This document shows positions 42,655 to 52,273 of a stretch of DNA of 64,000 nt, piece after piece. A model generated the notes under the pieces. That model was not told the origin of the DNA. It saw only the letters and a list, made by a program, of their open reading frames with translations, and did not search any database. The position numbers and the translations under genes are program-made. This stretch comes from Oscillibacter valericigenes Sjm18-20 (lineage in GTDB: Bacteria; Bacillota; Clostridia; Oscillospirales; Oscillospiraceae): NCBI GenBank assembly GCA_000283575.1, contig AP012044.1:1798001-1862000 (forward strand), given 5' to 3'. The first letter of the stretch is position 1. Each line of letters opens with the position of its first letter.

Positions 42655-43692
42655 ATGACAAAGCAATTACTGGTGGGCGCCGTCCCCGTGGGAGGCGGCG
42701 CGCCGGTTTCCATTCAGTCCATGTGCAATACAAAGACGGACGACGTGGCCGCCACCGCGGACCAAATTAAAAAACTGGAGGCCGCCGGGTGCGAGATTAT
42801 CCGGGTGGCCATTCCGAATCAGGCGGCGGCGGAGGCCGTGGACAAAATCAGGGAACGGATTTCCATTCCATTGATTGCGGATATCCATTTTAATTATAAA
42901 TACGCGCTGGAATGCGCAGAGCGGGGCATCGACGCCATCCGCATCAATCCCGGCAACATCGGCGGGGAGGAGAAGGTGAAGGCGGTGGCGGAGATTTGCC
43001 GCCGCAAGCGCATTCCCATCCGCATCGGCGTCAACGGCGGTTCTTTGGAAAAGAACCTGCGGGTAAAGTACGGCGGCGTGACGGCGGAGGCGTTGGTGGA
43101 AAGCGCCCTGGGCCACGCGGCGCTGCTGAATCAATTCGATTTCGACGATATCTGTATCTCCGTCAAGTGTTCCGACGTACCGGTGACCATGGCGGCTTAC
43201 CGCCTGCTCTCCAAGCGTACGGATTATCCGCTCCACCTGGGTGTCACCGAGGCGGGAACGCCGTCCATGGGACTTGTGAAGTCCGCCATGGGCATCGGGG
43301 GGCTTTTATGCCTGGGTATCGGGGATACCATCCGGGTGACGCTGACGGCGGACCCAGTGGAGGAGATCTATGCGGCGAAGAAAATTCTGAAAGCCGCGGG
43401 ACTGCGCAAAGACGGCGTGAATCTGATTGCGTGCCCTACCTGCGGCCGGACCCGGATCGACCTGATTCCCATGGCGGAGGAAGTGGAGCGGCGGCTTGCG
43501 GACTGCCATAAAACTATTACGGTGGCGGTGATGGGCTGTGCCGTCAACGGACCCGGAGAGGCCGCCGCCGCCGATATCGGCATCGCGGGGGGCAACGGGG
43601 AAGGATTGCTGTTCCGAAAAGGCGAAATCCTTTACAAGGTTCCTCAGGAGCGGCTTGTGGACGCATTGATGGCGGAGATCGAGAAACTCTAA
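42655..43692 (+). CDS. ispG: 4-Hydroxy-3-methylbut-2-enyl-diphosphate synthase
   Basis: The 345-residue [4Fe-4S] enzyme of the MEP pathway. N-terminal TIM barrel (VSIQSMCNTKTDDV, NPGNIGGEEKV) and C-terminal cluster domain with CPTCGRTRIDL and VMGCAVNGPGEAA carrying the cysteines. GGGAGG precedes ATG 42655. In Bacillus this operon position holds proS; ispG here is the clostridial arrangement. Confidence 0.97.
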   Translation: MTKQLLVGAVPVGGGAPVSIQSMCNTKTDDVAATADQIKKLEAAGCEIIRVAIPNQAAAEAVDKIRERISIPLIADIHFNYKYALECAERGIDAIRINPGNIGGEEKVKAVAEICRRKRIPIRIGVNGGSLEKNLRVKYGGVTAEALVESALGHAALLNQFDFDDICISVKCSDVPVTMAAYRLLSKRTDYPLHLGVTEAGTPSMGLVKSAMGIGGLLCLGIGDTIRVTLTADPVEEIYAAKKILKAAGLRKDGVNLIACPTCGRTRIDLIPMAEEVERRLADCHKTITVAVMGCAVNGPGEAAAADIGIAGGNGEGLLFRKGEILYKVPQERLVDALMAEIEKL

Positions 43693-43719
43693 TACAAGCG
43701 GGTTAGGATTGAAAAAACT

Positions 43720-46700
43720 ATGTCAAAAATCGCATTTTCCAATATGTTTGCAGATGTGACTCCGTCTCCGGCCCTGCGGGTAAAGGTGGACGGGGCCATG
43801 CTCACCGGCGCGGCCATCGACAAGACCCTGCGGACCATTGATTTGCAGATGGAGACCCGGACGGAGCTGAGCCAGGGGGACTTGAAGGAGTTGGGCCGGG
43901 AAATTTGCGCGGTGTACGGATTCTCCGACGCACAGATCAAGGCCGTCTGCCGCAGGCCGGAACCGACGCGGGAGGCAGAGCGTTACGCACCCCAGGGCGC
44001 GGCGGAAAAAAAGAGGGACGGCGCGGTGAAGGATGTAATCTACGGCGAAAAGAAGCTCAGCGGAAAAACCGTTTCGGTGGGGTCGTTGGATCTCAAGACC
44101 GGAAAAGCCACAGTCACCGGCAAAATTTTTGCCTTCGACTGCCACGAGACCCGCCGTCCCGGGCTGTGGCGCATGAGCTTCGACATAACTGATTACACCG
44201 GGTCCGTCACGGTCCAGAAAAATCTTACCGCCGCCGAGGCGAGTAAGCTGGATGGCAAACTCAAGCCCGGCATATGGGTGGCGGTGCAGGGGAAGATGGA
44301 GCCCACCTGGGACGGCAAGGACATTCAGATGGCCCCCTATGTCATCAACTCCGTCGCCCACAAGGAGCGGGAGGATACCGCCGAGGTGAAGCGGGTGGAG
44401 CTGCATCTCCACACCCGCATGAGCAACATGGACGCTCTCACCGATACGCAGGAGGTGGTGAAGGAGGCCATCCGCTGGGGCCACCCCGCCATTGCCATTA
44501 CGGATCACGGCGTAGCTCAGTCCTTTCCGGACGCATGGCACGCCTCCGGGGATAAGATCAAGATTCTGTACGGGATGGAGGGTTACTTCATTAACAATCT
44601 GGACGACCGGGTGGCCGTCCACGGGACGCAGGACTGCGATCTGGACGGCGAGTTCGTCTGCTTCGACATCGAGACCACGGGCCTCAAGGTCATGCAGGAG
44701 GCCATCACGGAAATCGGTGCGGTGGTGTTGAAAAACGGAGAGATCACGGATACCTTTCAGACCTTTGTGGACCCGGAGCGGCGGCTGACGCCGGAGATCA
44801 TTGGCCTCACGGGCATCACCGACGAGATGCTCAAAGGCGCACCCAGACTGAAGGATGCTCTGACGGCCTTTTTGAAATTCGCGGATGGACGCCCGCTGGC
44901 GGCCCACAACGCGGAGTTTGACATCAGCTTCATTCGGGAGGGGTGCAAAAAAACGGGCCTTCCGTTTCATCCCACCTATGTGGACTCACTGATTTTGGCT
45001 CAGAACCTGCTGCCGAAGCTGAATAAGTACAAGCTGGATATTGTGGCGGAGGCGCTGGATCTGCCCGCGTTCAACCACCACCGGGCCAGCGACGACGGCG
45101 CGACGGTAGGCTATATGCTGATTCCCTTCTTTAAGATGCTGAAGGACCGGGGCGTCACCACCCTTCAGGCTGTCAACTCCGAGATGGAAAAGCTGCGGCC
45201 GCTGGGCAGTAAGTCCAACCGCTTCCCCAAGCACATTATCCTGCTGGCGAGAAACCGGGTAGGCCTGAAGAATCTCTACAAAATCATCACAGCGTCCAAC
45301 CTCAAATATTTCAAGCGGGTCCCCACGGTGCCAAAAACGCTTTTAAACCAGTACCGGGAGGGCCTCATCGTGGGCGCGGCCTGCGAGGCGGGCGAGCTGT
45401 TCCGGGCCGTGGCGGACCACAAGGACTGGGACGAGCTAAAGCGTATCGCGTCTTATTACGACTATCTGGAAATCCAGCCCGTGTGCAACAACATGTTCAT
45501 GCTGCGCAACGGCGACGTACAGTCGGAGGAGGACCTGCGGGAACTGAACCGGACCGTCGTACGGCTTGGAGAGGAGCTTGGAAAGCCCGTCTGCGCCACC
45601 GGTGACGTCCACTTCCGGGAGCCGGAGGACGAGGTATACCGCCACATCCTGCTGGCTTCGAAAAAATTTCCGGACGCAGACGCGAGTCTTCCCATCTATT
45701 TTAAAACTACCGACGAAATGCTGAAGGAGTTCTCCTATCTGGGGAAAGAAAAGGCGTATGAGGTGGTGGTGACCAACACCCGGGCCGTGGCGGACAGTGT
45801 TGAGAGCTTTGAGCTGCTGCCGCCCGACTTGTATCCGCCGCGCCTTGAAAATTCCGAGGAGGACTTGAACCGCATGGTTTGGGAAAAGGCCCACGAGCTA
45901 TATGGCGAGAAGCTGCCCCAGCTGGTGGTGGATCGGCTGAACGTGGAACTGGGGAGTATTTTGGGCAAGTACGACGTGGTCTATATGTCCGCCCAGAAGC
46001 TGGTGCAGCGGTCTTTGGAGAACGGTTATCTGGTGGGCTCACGGGGAAGCGTGGGCTCATCTCTGGTGGCCTATATGTCCGGCATTACGGAGGTCAACTC
46101 CCTGCCGCCCCACTACCGCTGCCCAAAGTGCAAGAATGTGGAGTTCATTCAGGACGGCTCTTACGGCTGCGGCGCGGACATGCCGGACAAGCTGTGTCCT
46201 GTGTGCGGCGAGAAGTACGTAAAAGACGGATTCGATATCCCCTTTGAGACTTTCCTGGGGTTTGGCGGAGGAAAGGTCCCCGATATCGACCTGAATTTTT
46301 CCGGCGAGTACCAGGCCAAAGCCCACCGCCACGCCATCGAGATGTTCGGCGAGACCCAGGTATTCCGGGCGGGCACCATCGGAACTCTGGCGGAGAAGAC
46401 CGCCTACGGCATGGTGAAGAAGTATCTGGAGGAGAACGGTATGACCGCGGGCCGGGCGGAAGAAAACCGGCTGACCCTGGGCTGTGTGGGCGTGCGGCGC
46501 ACCACCGGCCAGCACCCCGGCGGACTGGTGGTGGTGCCGGACGACATGGAGATGGAGGATTTCTGCCCTGTCCAGCACCCGGCGGACGACTCCGAGAGCG
46601 ACATCATCACCACCCACTTTGAATACCACTCCATGGAAGCAAATCTCCTGAAGCTGGATATGCTGGGACATGATGACCCCACCATGGTCCGTATGATGGA

Positions 46701-47712
46701 GGACCTGACCGGCGTGGACCCCCATTCCATCCCGCTGGACGACCCGGACACCATGTCCATCTTCACCTCCAGCAAGGTGCTGGGCTATGAGCACGACGAC
46801 GTGGTGGGGGAGACCGGGGCCGTGGCTATCCCGGAATTCAACACCCGTTTTACCCGGGGGATGCTGATGGATACTCAGCCAAAGGATTTCAACACGCTGG
46901 TGCGGCTGTCCGGTTTTTCCCACGGCACAGATGTGTGGATGGGTAACGCCCGGGAACTGATCGTGGGCGGCGTCGCCTCCGTTTTGGAGACGGTGGGTTG
47001 CCGTGATGACATCATGCTGTATCTGATTTCCAAAGGGCTGGACGCCAAAATGAGCTTCAAGATCATGGAGGCCGTCCGAAAAGGCAAGGTGAAAAAGGGC
47101 GGGTTCCAGGACGGCTGGGTAGAGGCCATGCACGAACACGACGTGCCGGACTGGTACATTGACTCCCTGGCCAAGATCGGCTACCTGTTTCCCAAGGCCC
47201 ACGCCGTGGCCTACGTCACCATGGCGTTCCGGATCGCATGGTACAAGGTCCATGAGCCGCTGGCGTTTTATGCCACATTTTTTACCGTCCGGGCCAAGGC
47301 CTTCGACGCGGAGTATTGCTGCGCGGGTAAAGACGCGGTGAAACGGAAAATCCGGGAGATCGAAAACAATAAGGATGCGTCGGCGGTGGAGCAGGACCTG
47401 ATGACCACGCTGGAGGTATGCTATGAGTTCTACCTGCGGGGCTTCCACTTCGATACCATCAGTATCTACGAATCCGAGGCCACAAAATTCAAGGTGACGG
47501 AAAACGGCCTCCTGCCGCCCTTCACCGCGGTCCATGGACTGGGTGAGACGGTGGCCATCGACACGGTGGAAAAGCGGAAGGGGAAGACCTTTATTTCCAT
47601 TGAGGAATTTTCCATGTGCTGCAATAAACTGTCCAAGACCCATATTGAACAGCTGAAGAAACTGGGGGCGTTCGCCGGGATGGCGGAGACCAGCCAGATC
47701 ACCTTGTTTTAG
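43720..47712 (+). CDS. polC: DNA polymerase III, PolC type
   Basis: The 1330-residue replicative polymerase of Gram-positive bacteria. Order: short N-terminal domain (1-95), OB domain (about 110-210, ATVTGKIFAFDCHET), PHP domain (VELHLHTRMSNMDALTD, about residue 230), inserted DnaQ-type exonuclease (FVCFDIETTGL; HNAEFDISFI), then polymerase core with zinc finger (RCPKCKNVEF...CPVCGEKY), and catalytic VPDIDLNFSGEYQ. It is about 100 residues shorter than Bacillus PolC, mostly at the N-terminus. The ribosome binding site is weak, suggesting coupling with ispG. Confidence 0.98.
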   Translation: MSKIAFSNMFADVTPSPALRVKVDGAMLTGAAIDKTLRTIDLQMETRTELSQGDLKELGREICAVYGFSDAQIKAVCRRPEPTREAERYAPQGAAEKKRDGAVKDVIYGEKKLSGKTVSVGSLDLKTGKATVTGKIFAFDCHETRRPGLWRMSFDITDYTGSVTVQKNLTAAEASKLDGKLKPGIWVAVQGKMEPTWDGKDIQMAPYVINSVAHKEREDTAEVKRVELHLHTRMSNMDALTDTQEVVKEAIRWGHPAIAITDHGVAQSFPDAWHASGDKIKILYGMEGYFINNLDDRVAVHGTQDCDLDGEFVCFDIETTGLKVMQEAITEIGAVVLKNGEITDTFQTFVDPERRLTPEIIGLTGITDEMLKGAPRLKDALTAFLKFADGRPLAAHNAEFDISFIREGCKKTGLPFHPTYVDSLILAQNLLPKLNKYKLDIVAEALDLPAFNHHRASDDGATVGYMLIPFFKMLKDRGVTTLQAVNSEMEKLRPLGSKSNRFPKHIILLARNRVGLKNLYKIITASNLKYFKRVPTVPKTLLNQYREGLIVGAACEAGELFRAVADHKDWDELKRIASYYDYLEIQPVCNNMFMLRNGDVQSEEDLRELNRTVVRLGEELGKPVCATGDVHFREPEDEVYRHILLASKKFPDADASLPIYFKTTDEMLKEFSYLGKEKAYEVVVTNTRAVADSVESFELLPPDLYPPRLENSEEDLNRMVWEKAHELYGEKLPQLVVDRLNVELGSILGKYDVVYMSAQKLVQRSLENGYLVGSRGSVGSSLVAYMSGITEVNSLPPHYRCPKCKNVEFIQDGSYGCGADMPDKLCPVCGEKYVKDGFDIPFETFLGFGGGKVPDIDLNFSGEYQAKAHRHAIEMFGETQVFRAGTIGTLAEKTAYGMVKKYLEENGMTAGRAEENRLTLGCVGVRRTTGQHPGGLVVVPDDMEMEDFCPVQHPADDSESDIITTHFEYHSMEANLLKLDMLGHDDPTMVRMMEDLTGVDPHSIPLDDPDTMSIFTSSKVLGYEHDDVVGETGAVAIPEFNTRFTRGMLMDTQPKDFNTLVRLSGFSHGTDVWMGNARELIVGGVASVLETVGCRDDIMLYLISKGLDAKMSFKIMEAVRKGKVKKGGFQDGWVEAMHEHDVPDWYIDSLAKIGYLFPKAHAVAYVTMAFRIAWYKVHEPLAFYATFFTVRAKAFDAEYCCAGKDAVKRKIREIENNKDASAVEQDLMTTLEVCYEFYLRGFHFDTISIYESEATKFKVTENGLLPPFTAVHGLGETVAIDTVEKRKGKTFISIEEFSMCCNKLSKTHIEQLKKLGAFAGMAETSQITLF

Positions 47713-47726
47713 ACGGGAGCGATGCA

Positions 47727-49070
47727 ATGGAGACAATCAAAAAACAGGTGTCGCCGGCGCGGGTGGTCCTGCTGGGCTTTTTGGCGCTGATCGGGCTGGG
47801 AACGGTTTTGCTGATGCTGCCCTTTGCCGCCCGATGCGGGCGCGCCACGCCCTTTCTGGATGCGCTGTTCACCGCCACCTCCGCCACCTGCGTGACGGGA
47901 CTGGTGGTGCGGGACACATTCACCTATTGGGCCCCGTTTGGCCAGGCGGTGATTTTGCTGCTGATCCAGATCGGCGGCATGGGCGTGGTCACCATGGCGG
48001 TGGCGGCGGCCATTTTGTCCGGGCGGCGGATCGGACTGCGGCAGCGTTTCATGATGCAGGAGTCCATCGACGCGCCCCAGGTGGGCGGTATCGTTCGTCT
48101 TACCAGATTTATTGTGAAAACCACGCTGGCGGTGGAGGGTATCGGCGCGGCGCTGCTGGCGCTGCGGTTTGTTCCGGAGTATCATTTGGGCAAGGGGCTG
48201 TGGTTTGCCGTGTTTCATGCGGTCTCCGCGTTTTGCAACGCGGGCTTTGACCTGATGGGGGAGCAGGGGCCGTTTTCCTCTCTTACCGGGTACGCAGCCG
48301 ACCCGTTGGTGTGCCTGACCGTCATGGTGCTGATTTTCGTGGGCGGAATTGGGTTTCTCACCTGGGAGGATTTTTCCCGCAACCGCTTCCATCTGCACGC
48401 TTACCGCCTGCAAAGCAAGCTGATCCTGACTGTCACGGCGGTGCTGCTGGTTGTCCCGGCGGTCTGCTTCTTCGCCGGGGAATTCAGTATGCCCCAGTGG
48501 CAGGGAATGCCGATGGGCCAGAGGGCGCTGGCGGCGGCGTTTCAGGCGGTGACGCCCCGGACGGCGGGCTTCAACACCGTCGATTATACCCGGATGTCGG
48601 AGCCGTCCATTCTGCTGACGGTCTTTTTGATGCTGACCGGCGGCGCGCCGGGATCCACTGCGGGCGGCTATAAGGTCACGACGCTGGCGACTCTCGTGAT
48701 GTGCGTCCGGTCGGTCTACCGCCGCAAGGCGGACGTCCGGTGCTTCGGAAAGCGGCTGACGGCGGAGACTCCCCGCAGCGCGGCCGCGCTGTTCTTCCTG
48801 TATTTTGCGCTGTTCATGCTGGGAGCGGGTCTGCTGGGAACGCTGGACGGCGTTCCGCTGACGGCGGCGCTGTTTGAGTCCGCCTCCGCGATCGGCACCG
48901 TGGGACTTACCATGGGTGTGACGCCCACACTGGGCGCCGCTTCCCGGCTGGTGCTGATTGCTCTCATGTACTTCGGCCGCGTGGGGGGTCTGACGCTGAT
49001 CTATGCCGCGGCTGGAAGCCGCGTGACGCCGCCCAGCCAGCTTCCTCAGGAAAAAATCACCATCGGATAA
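47727..49070 (+). CDS. TrkH/KtrB-type potassium transporter membrane subunit
   Basis: The 447-residue protein has repeated M1-P-M2 units with selectivity-filter segments such as ATCVTGLVVRDTF, NAGFDLMGE, TAGFNTVDY and SAIGTVGLTMGV. It moves K+ (with Na+ or H+) across the membrane and is gated by the cytoplasmic TrkA/KtrA ring encoded next. GTG/ATG start 47727 lies 14 bases after polC. C-terminal residues are short and cytoplasmic. Confidence 0.94.
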   Translation: METIKKQVSPARVVLLGFLALIGLGTVLLMLPFAARCGRATPFLDALFTATSATCVTGLVVRDTFTYWAPFGQAVILLLIQIGGMGVVTMAVAAAILSGRRIGLRQRFMMQESIDAPQVGGIVRLTRFIVKTTLAVEGIGAALLALRFVPEYHLGKGLWFAVFHAVSAFCNAGFDLMGEQGPFSSLTGYAADPLVCLTVMVLIFVGGIGFLTWEDFSRNRFHLHAYRLQSKLILTVTAVLLVVPAVCFFAGEFSMPQWQGMPMGQRALAAAFQAVTPRTAGFNTVDYTRMSEPSILLTVFLMLTGGAPGSTAGGYKVTTLATLVMCVRSVYRRKADVRCFGKRLTAETPRSAAALFFLYFALFMLGAGLLGTLDGVPLTAALFESASAIGTVGLTMGVTPTLGAASRLVLIALMYFGRVGGLTLIYAAAGSRVTPPSQLPQEKITIG

Positions 49071-49080
49071 GGAGAACGTT

Positions 49081-49728
49081 ATGAAATCCATCCTCATTAT
49101 CGGCCTGGGCCGATTCGGAAAACACATGGCCATGAAGTTGACGGAGCTGCATCACGAGGTGCTGGCGGTGGACCGGAACGAAAACCGGGTCAATGAGGTC
49201 CTGCCCTATGTCACCAATGCCCAGATCGGAGACAGCACCAACGAGCAGTTTATCCGGTCATTGGGAGTGCGAAATTTCGATGTGTGCGTGGTTGCGATTG
49301 GAGACGACTTTCAAAGCTCGCTGGAGACTACGGCCCTGCTGAAGGACAGCGGCGCGCCGCTGGTGGTAGCGCGGGCCACCCGGAATGTACACGCCAAGTT
49401 TCTGCTGCGCAACGGTGCGGACGAGGTGGTCTATCCCGAAAAAGAGACTGCCATCCGGGCTGCGGTGAAGTACAGCTCCGAGCACATTTTTGACTACGTT
49501 GAGCTTGCCAAGGGGTTTTCCATTTATGAGACGGATGTACCGCCCGAATGGATCGGCAAGACCGTGGTTCAGCTGGCGGTGCGGCAGAAAAGCCATGTCA
49601 GCATCCTGGCTGTCCGAAAGAACGGCGTTCTCTCCCCCCTGCCCGGTCCGGACCATGTCTTTATGGCCGACGAGAGCATTTTCATGCTGGGCGCGGAGAA
49701 GGACGTCATGAAGCTCTTGAGACGTTGA
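49081..49728 (+). CDS. TrkA/KtrA-type potassium transport regulator
   Basis: The 215-residue protein has an RCK_N/TrkA-N Rossmann domain (ILIIGLGRFGKHMAMKL, then VDRNENRVNE) and a C-terminal RCK_C domain (WIGKTVVQLAVRQKSHVSIL). It gates the membrane subunit in response to nucleotides. It lies ten bases after the TrkH gene with a GGAGAACG site and ends before a strong hairpin. Confidence 0.95.
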   Translation: MKSILIIGLGRFGKHMAMKLTELHHEVLAVDRNENRVNEVLPYVTNAQIGDSTNEQFIRSLGVRNFDVCVVAIGDDFQSSLETTALLKDSGAPLVVARATRNVHAKFLLRNGADEVVYPEKETAIRAAVKYSSEHIFDYVELAKGFSIYETDVPPEWIGKTVVQLAVRQKSHVSILAVRKNGVLSPLPGPDHVFMADESIFMLGAEKDVMKLLRR

Positions 49729-49735
49729 GATATAA

Positions 49736-49778
49736 GGGATACCCCGCCTCCGGACAAAGGCCGGAGGCGGGGTATCCC
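49736..49778. terminator. Bidirectional hairpin between trkA and nth
   Basis: Perfect 18-bp stem GGGATACCCCGCCTCCGG / CCGGAGGCGGGGTATCCC, loop ACAAAGG. It sits between convergent genes; the T-run is poor, so its strength rests on stem stability. Confidence 0.8.
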
Positions 49779-49805
49779 TCATTGTACAGCGAAGGCGCAT
49801 GAAAA

Positions 49806-50459
49806 CTATTTTTTCTCTGCCTTCTTTTCTGATTTTCTCAGATCACAGTCCCTTTGCAGCGGGCAGTCTTCACACTTGGGAGACCGGGCGGTACAGGTGT
49901 CCCGGCCAAACAACACCATTCGGTGGCAGAAATCGGAGGACTCCGCTGGCGGAAGAACTTGCCGAAGCTGCCGTTCCACCTGAAGAGGGTCCTTGCTGCC
50001 GTCCGTCAGGCCCAAACGGCCCGTGATGCGGATGCAGTGGGTGTCGCAGACATAGGCGGGCTGGCCGTAGACGTCTCCTAAAATCAGGTTCGCCGTCTTG
50101 CGCCCCACACCGGGCAGAGCCGTCAGCTCCTCCATGGTGGCGGGGACTTTTCCGCCGTGGTCCGCCAGCAATTTCCGGGCGCAGGCCACCAGATCCCTGG
50201 ACTTCCCGTTGAAAAACCCGCAGGAGTGTATGTACCGCCCCACCTCCGCCGGGTCTGCCTCCGCGAAGCTCTGAAGGGTGGGGAACCGGGCAAACAGAGC
50301 GGGAGCTATCTGGTTTACCCGCGCGTCGGTACACTGGGCGGAGAGCCGCACGGCGAACAGAAGCTCGTAGCCCTTCGCGTATTGCAGGGAGCAGAGCGCA
50401 TCGGGGTAGACGCCCTTCAGCGTCTCGATGATGCGTTTGACCGCCGCTTTTGCTTTCAT
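49806..50459 (-). CDS. nth: Endonuclease III
   Basis: The 217-residue base-excision repair glycosylase/AP lyase removes oxidised pyrimidines. Helix-hairpin-helix ALPGVGRKTANLILGD, catalytic Lys/Asp region (VCDTHCIRITGRLGL) and the 4Fe-4S cluster loop CTARSPKCEDCPLQRDC. Start 50459 has AAAAGGAGG eight bases upstream; a longer frame to 50618 has no site. Confidence 0.97.
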   Translation of the reverse strand: MKAKAAVKRIIETLKGVYPDALCSLQYAKGYELLFAVRLSAQCTDARVNQIAPALFARFPTLQSFAEADPAEVGRYIHSCGFFNGKSRDLVACARKLLADHGGKVPATMEELTALPGVGRKTANLILGDVYGQPAYVCDTHCIRITGRLGLTDGSKDPLQVERQLRQVLPPAESSDFCHRMVLFGRDTCTARSPKCEDCPLQRDCDLRKSEKKAEKK

Positions 50460-50502
50460 GCTGTTTCCTCCTTTTATCTGGGAAGTCGGCTTATTTCGTC
50501 TC

Positions 50503-50531
50503 AGTATAGCGTTTTTGCCCAGGTTTGGCAA
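50503..50531 (-). promoter_or_regulatory. SigA-type promoter of nth
   Basis: On the minus strand TTGCCA (50531-50526), 17 bases, TATACT (50508-50503). Confidence 0.75.
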
Positions 50532-50637
50532 CTGCTTTTCCGTCTGCCGCATTTTTTTGAACCCGCTTTTAAGAAAAAAAGCTTTTGTGCGATCAGATAT
50601 TCTCTTTGCCGGTTTCAATCAAGTAATTGATTTTCTG

Positions 50638-50667
50638 TTGCAGTTTACCGGAGAGCTATGTTATAAT
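50638..50667 (+). promoter_or_regulatory. Orphan plus-strand promoter, antisense to DUF4363/DUF421
   Basis: TTGCAG (50638-50643), 18-base spacer and perfect TATAAT (50662-50667). Downstream on the plus strand there is no gene; transcription would run opposite to the DUF4363 and DUF421 genes. Confidence 0.5.
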
Positions 50668-50715
50668 AGTCAAAACGGTTTCAAGCATATTTTATTTTAA
50701 TTGAGGTTTAAAACT

Positions 50716-51096
50716 TTACAGGATATTTTTAATACTGAATCGCTCCATTTCCGAAAGAAGACCCAATTGATGTTTGAGTTCTGTCAGTTCCGCCCGGAAC
50801 TCGGACGACTCCTCTGCGGAGGCAAATGCCGCGCAGCGGCGATACATGGCGTCCGCGCTGTCTACCACGCTGTGCTCCGCTGTGATGTGGAGATAGGTCT
50901 GGTGGCTGGACCAGTCGTTAAAGCTTTGGGAGAGAGCGGTTTCCGCACCGCTCCAGTTTTCAGCGGCGGCCTCTGCTTCGGCTACCTCCAACTGCTCTTG
51001 CCAGCGGGATACATTTTTTTCTGTGGCATGGCAGTTCAGCGCGGAGGCGGCCAGAATCGCCGCCAGCAGAAGAACAGGCATCAGCCATGATTTCAT
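50716..51096 (-). CDS. DUF4363 family protein
   Basis: The 126-residue product has an N-terminal membrane or signal anchor (MKSWLMPVLLLAAILAASAL) followed by a helical domain with WQEQLEVAEAEAAAENWSGA and a helical tail. DUF4363 proteins commonly follow DUF421 genes in clostridia, as here, with a four-base overlap. Function is unknown. Start 51096 has AAGGAGAA. Confidence 0.82.
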   Translation of the reverse strand: MKSWLMPVLLLAAILAASALNCHATEKNVSRWQEQLEVAEAEAAAENWSGAETALSQSFNDWSSHQTYLHITAEHSVVDSADAMYRRCAAFASAEESSEFRAELTELKHQLGLLSEMERFSIKNIL

Positions 51097-51776
51097 TTGG
51101 ATTTCTCCTTTTGAAGACAATAGATTTTTCCGCCGCTGTCAATGGTCAGCAAAAATACATCACGGTAGCTGGCGAGGCCCTGCCTTTGAACCTGCTTCTT
51201 GAGCCACTCCACTGATTTTCCGCACTGCTCCAGATTTCGGGTGATGAGTCGCCCGTCGTTCACCAGAATGACGGGGAGGGAGACGCTGTCCGAAACTTTC
51301 ACACTCAGGTCCTTTGCCGGCAACGGCTGGGTTCCGGGCCAGGGCAGGATCGAGAGCTGGCCGGAGTTTTCCAGAATGGCGAATTTTACGTCGTTCAGAT
51401 CGGAGATCCCCTGTCCCCGAAGTTCCTCCAGCAACTCGTCGATGGTAAAGCGGTTTTTCCGCATGGCGTCCTGCTGGAGTTTGCCGTGGTCGATCAGCAC
51501 CGTGGGGGACCCGCAAAGCAGCCGCCGGAACCGAATGGAACAAAGGGACAGCTGGCTCAATAACATGGAAAGAGACAACAGCGTCAGGATCGGAATGACT
51601 CCTGAGAACAGGGGAATACCAAAATCCTGCATGGGTACTGTTGCAAGGTCCGAGAGCATCATGGTCAGTACCAGTTCGCTGGGCTCCAGTTCGCCGATCT
51701 GCCGCTTACCCATGAGCCGAAGTCCGACCATGATGAGAAAATAGAGAATAACGGTCCGCAGAAATGCGGTGGCCAT
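51093..51776 (-). CDS. DUF421 (YetF-like) membrane protein
   Basis: The 227-residue protein has three N-terminal transmembrane helices (residues 1-80; VILYFLIMVGLRLMGKRQIG is the family signature) and a soluble C-terminal alpha/beta domain (PTVLIDHGKL, FTIDELLEELRGQGI, DVKFAILENSGQLSI). YetF/SpoVA-associated members are linked to sporulation and membrane processes. The start at 51776 follows AAAGGGGG. It is paired with the DUF4363 gene. Confidence 0.88.
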   Translation of the reverse strand: MATAFLRTVILYFLIMVGLRLMGKRQIGELEPSELVLTMMLSDLATVPMQDFGIPLFSGVIPILTLLSLSMLLSQLSLCSIRFRRLLCGSPTVLIDHGKLQQDAMRKNRFTIDELLEELRGQGISDLNDVKFAILENSGQLSILPWPGTQPLPAKDLSVKVSDSVSLPVILVNDGRLITRNLEQCGKSVEWLKKQVQRQGLASYRDVFLLTIDSGGKIYCLQKEKSK

Positions 51777-51997
51777 ATGCGAACGCCCCCTTTTCGCCAG
51801 TATTTGCCGGGAGGGCCGGACGTATGCAGCGAAAAGTTTTCCGGGAGTGTCGCGGACCGGTTTTTGAGTCCTTGTGGAAAGACTGGATTGGCACTTTTTT
51901 AAAGTGGATAAGGCTCTGCCTGTAAAGGTGGGGATTATCATAGATGGTTTCTTAGTCGCAGAATGAGAAAGGAGGATCACGGGAAAACCCGTCACCA

Positions 51998-52168
51998 GCG
52001 CCATGTGCCCGCGAAGCGTCCGCTTCGCGGGATAACGAGGAGAGGGGAGTATCGAAAATTCGGCGGATGCCCCTCCGCGTCCACGGACGTGTCATACAGT
52101 TCTGAAATATGCGGGTAACCGCAAAACAGAGAGACTGTGACCGTGGGGAAAGAGACAAATCTTCTGCG
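51998..52168 (+). ncRNA. glmS ribozyme/riboswitch
   Basis: The core AGCGCC begins at 51997, with predicted self-cleavage between A51997 and G51998. The conserved pieces follow: P2 hairpin CCCGCGAAGCG/CGCTTCGCGGG, ACGAGGAGAGGGGAGTATCG, ATTCGGCGGATGCCCCTCCG and the P3/P4 GCGGGTAACCGC with GACTGTGACCGTGGGGA. With glucosamine-6-phosphate bound it cuts its own mRNA and lowers glmS expression. It lies about 105 bases before the glmS start. Confidence 0.95.
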
Positions 52169-52273
52169 CGTTTGTCCTTTTGATAGCCGGGCCCGGAAAA
52201 CGGGGCCGGTCTGTGTGTCATAGGCTTTTATACCTGTGGGAGACAAATTTATTATCAGGAGGATTTTTATCTT

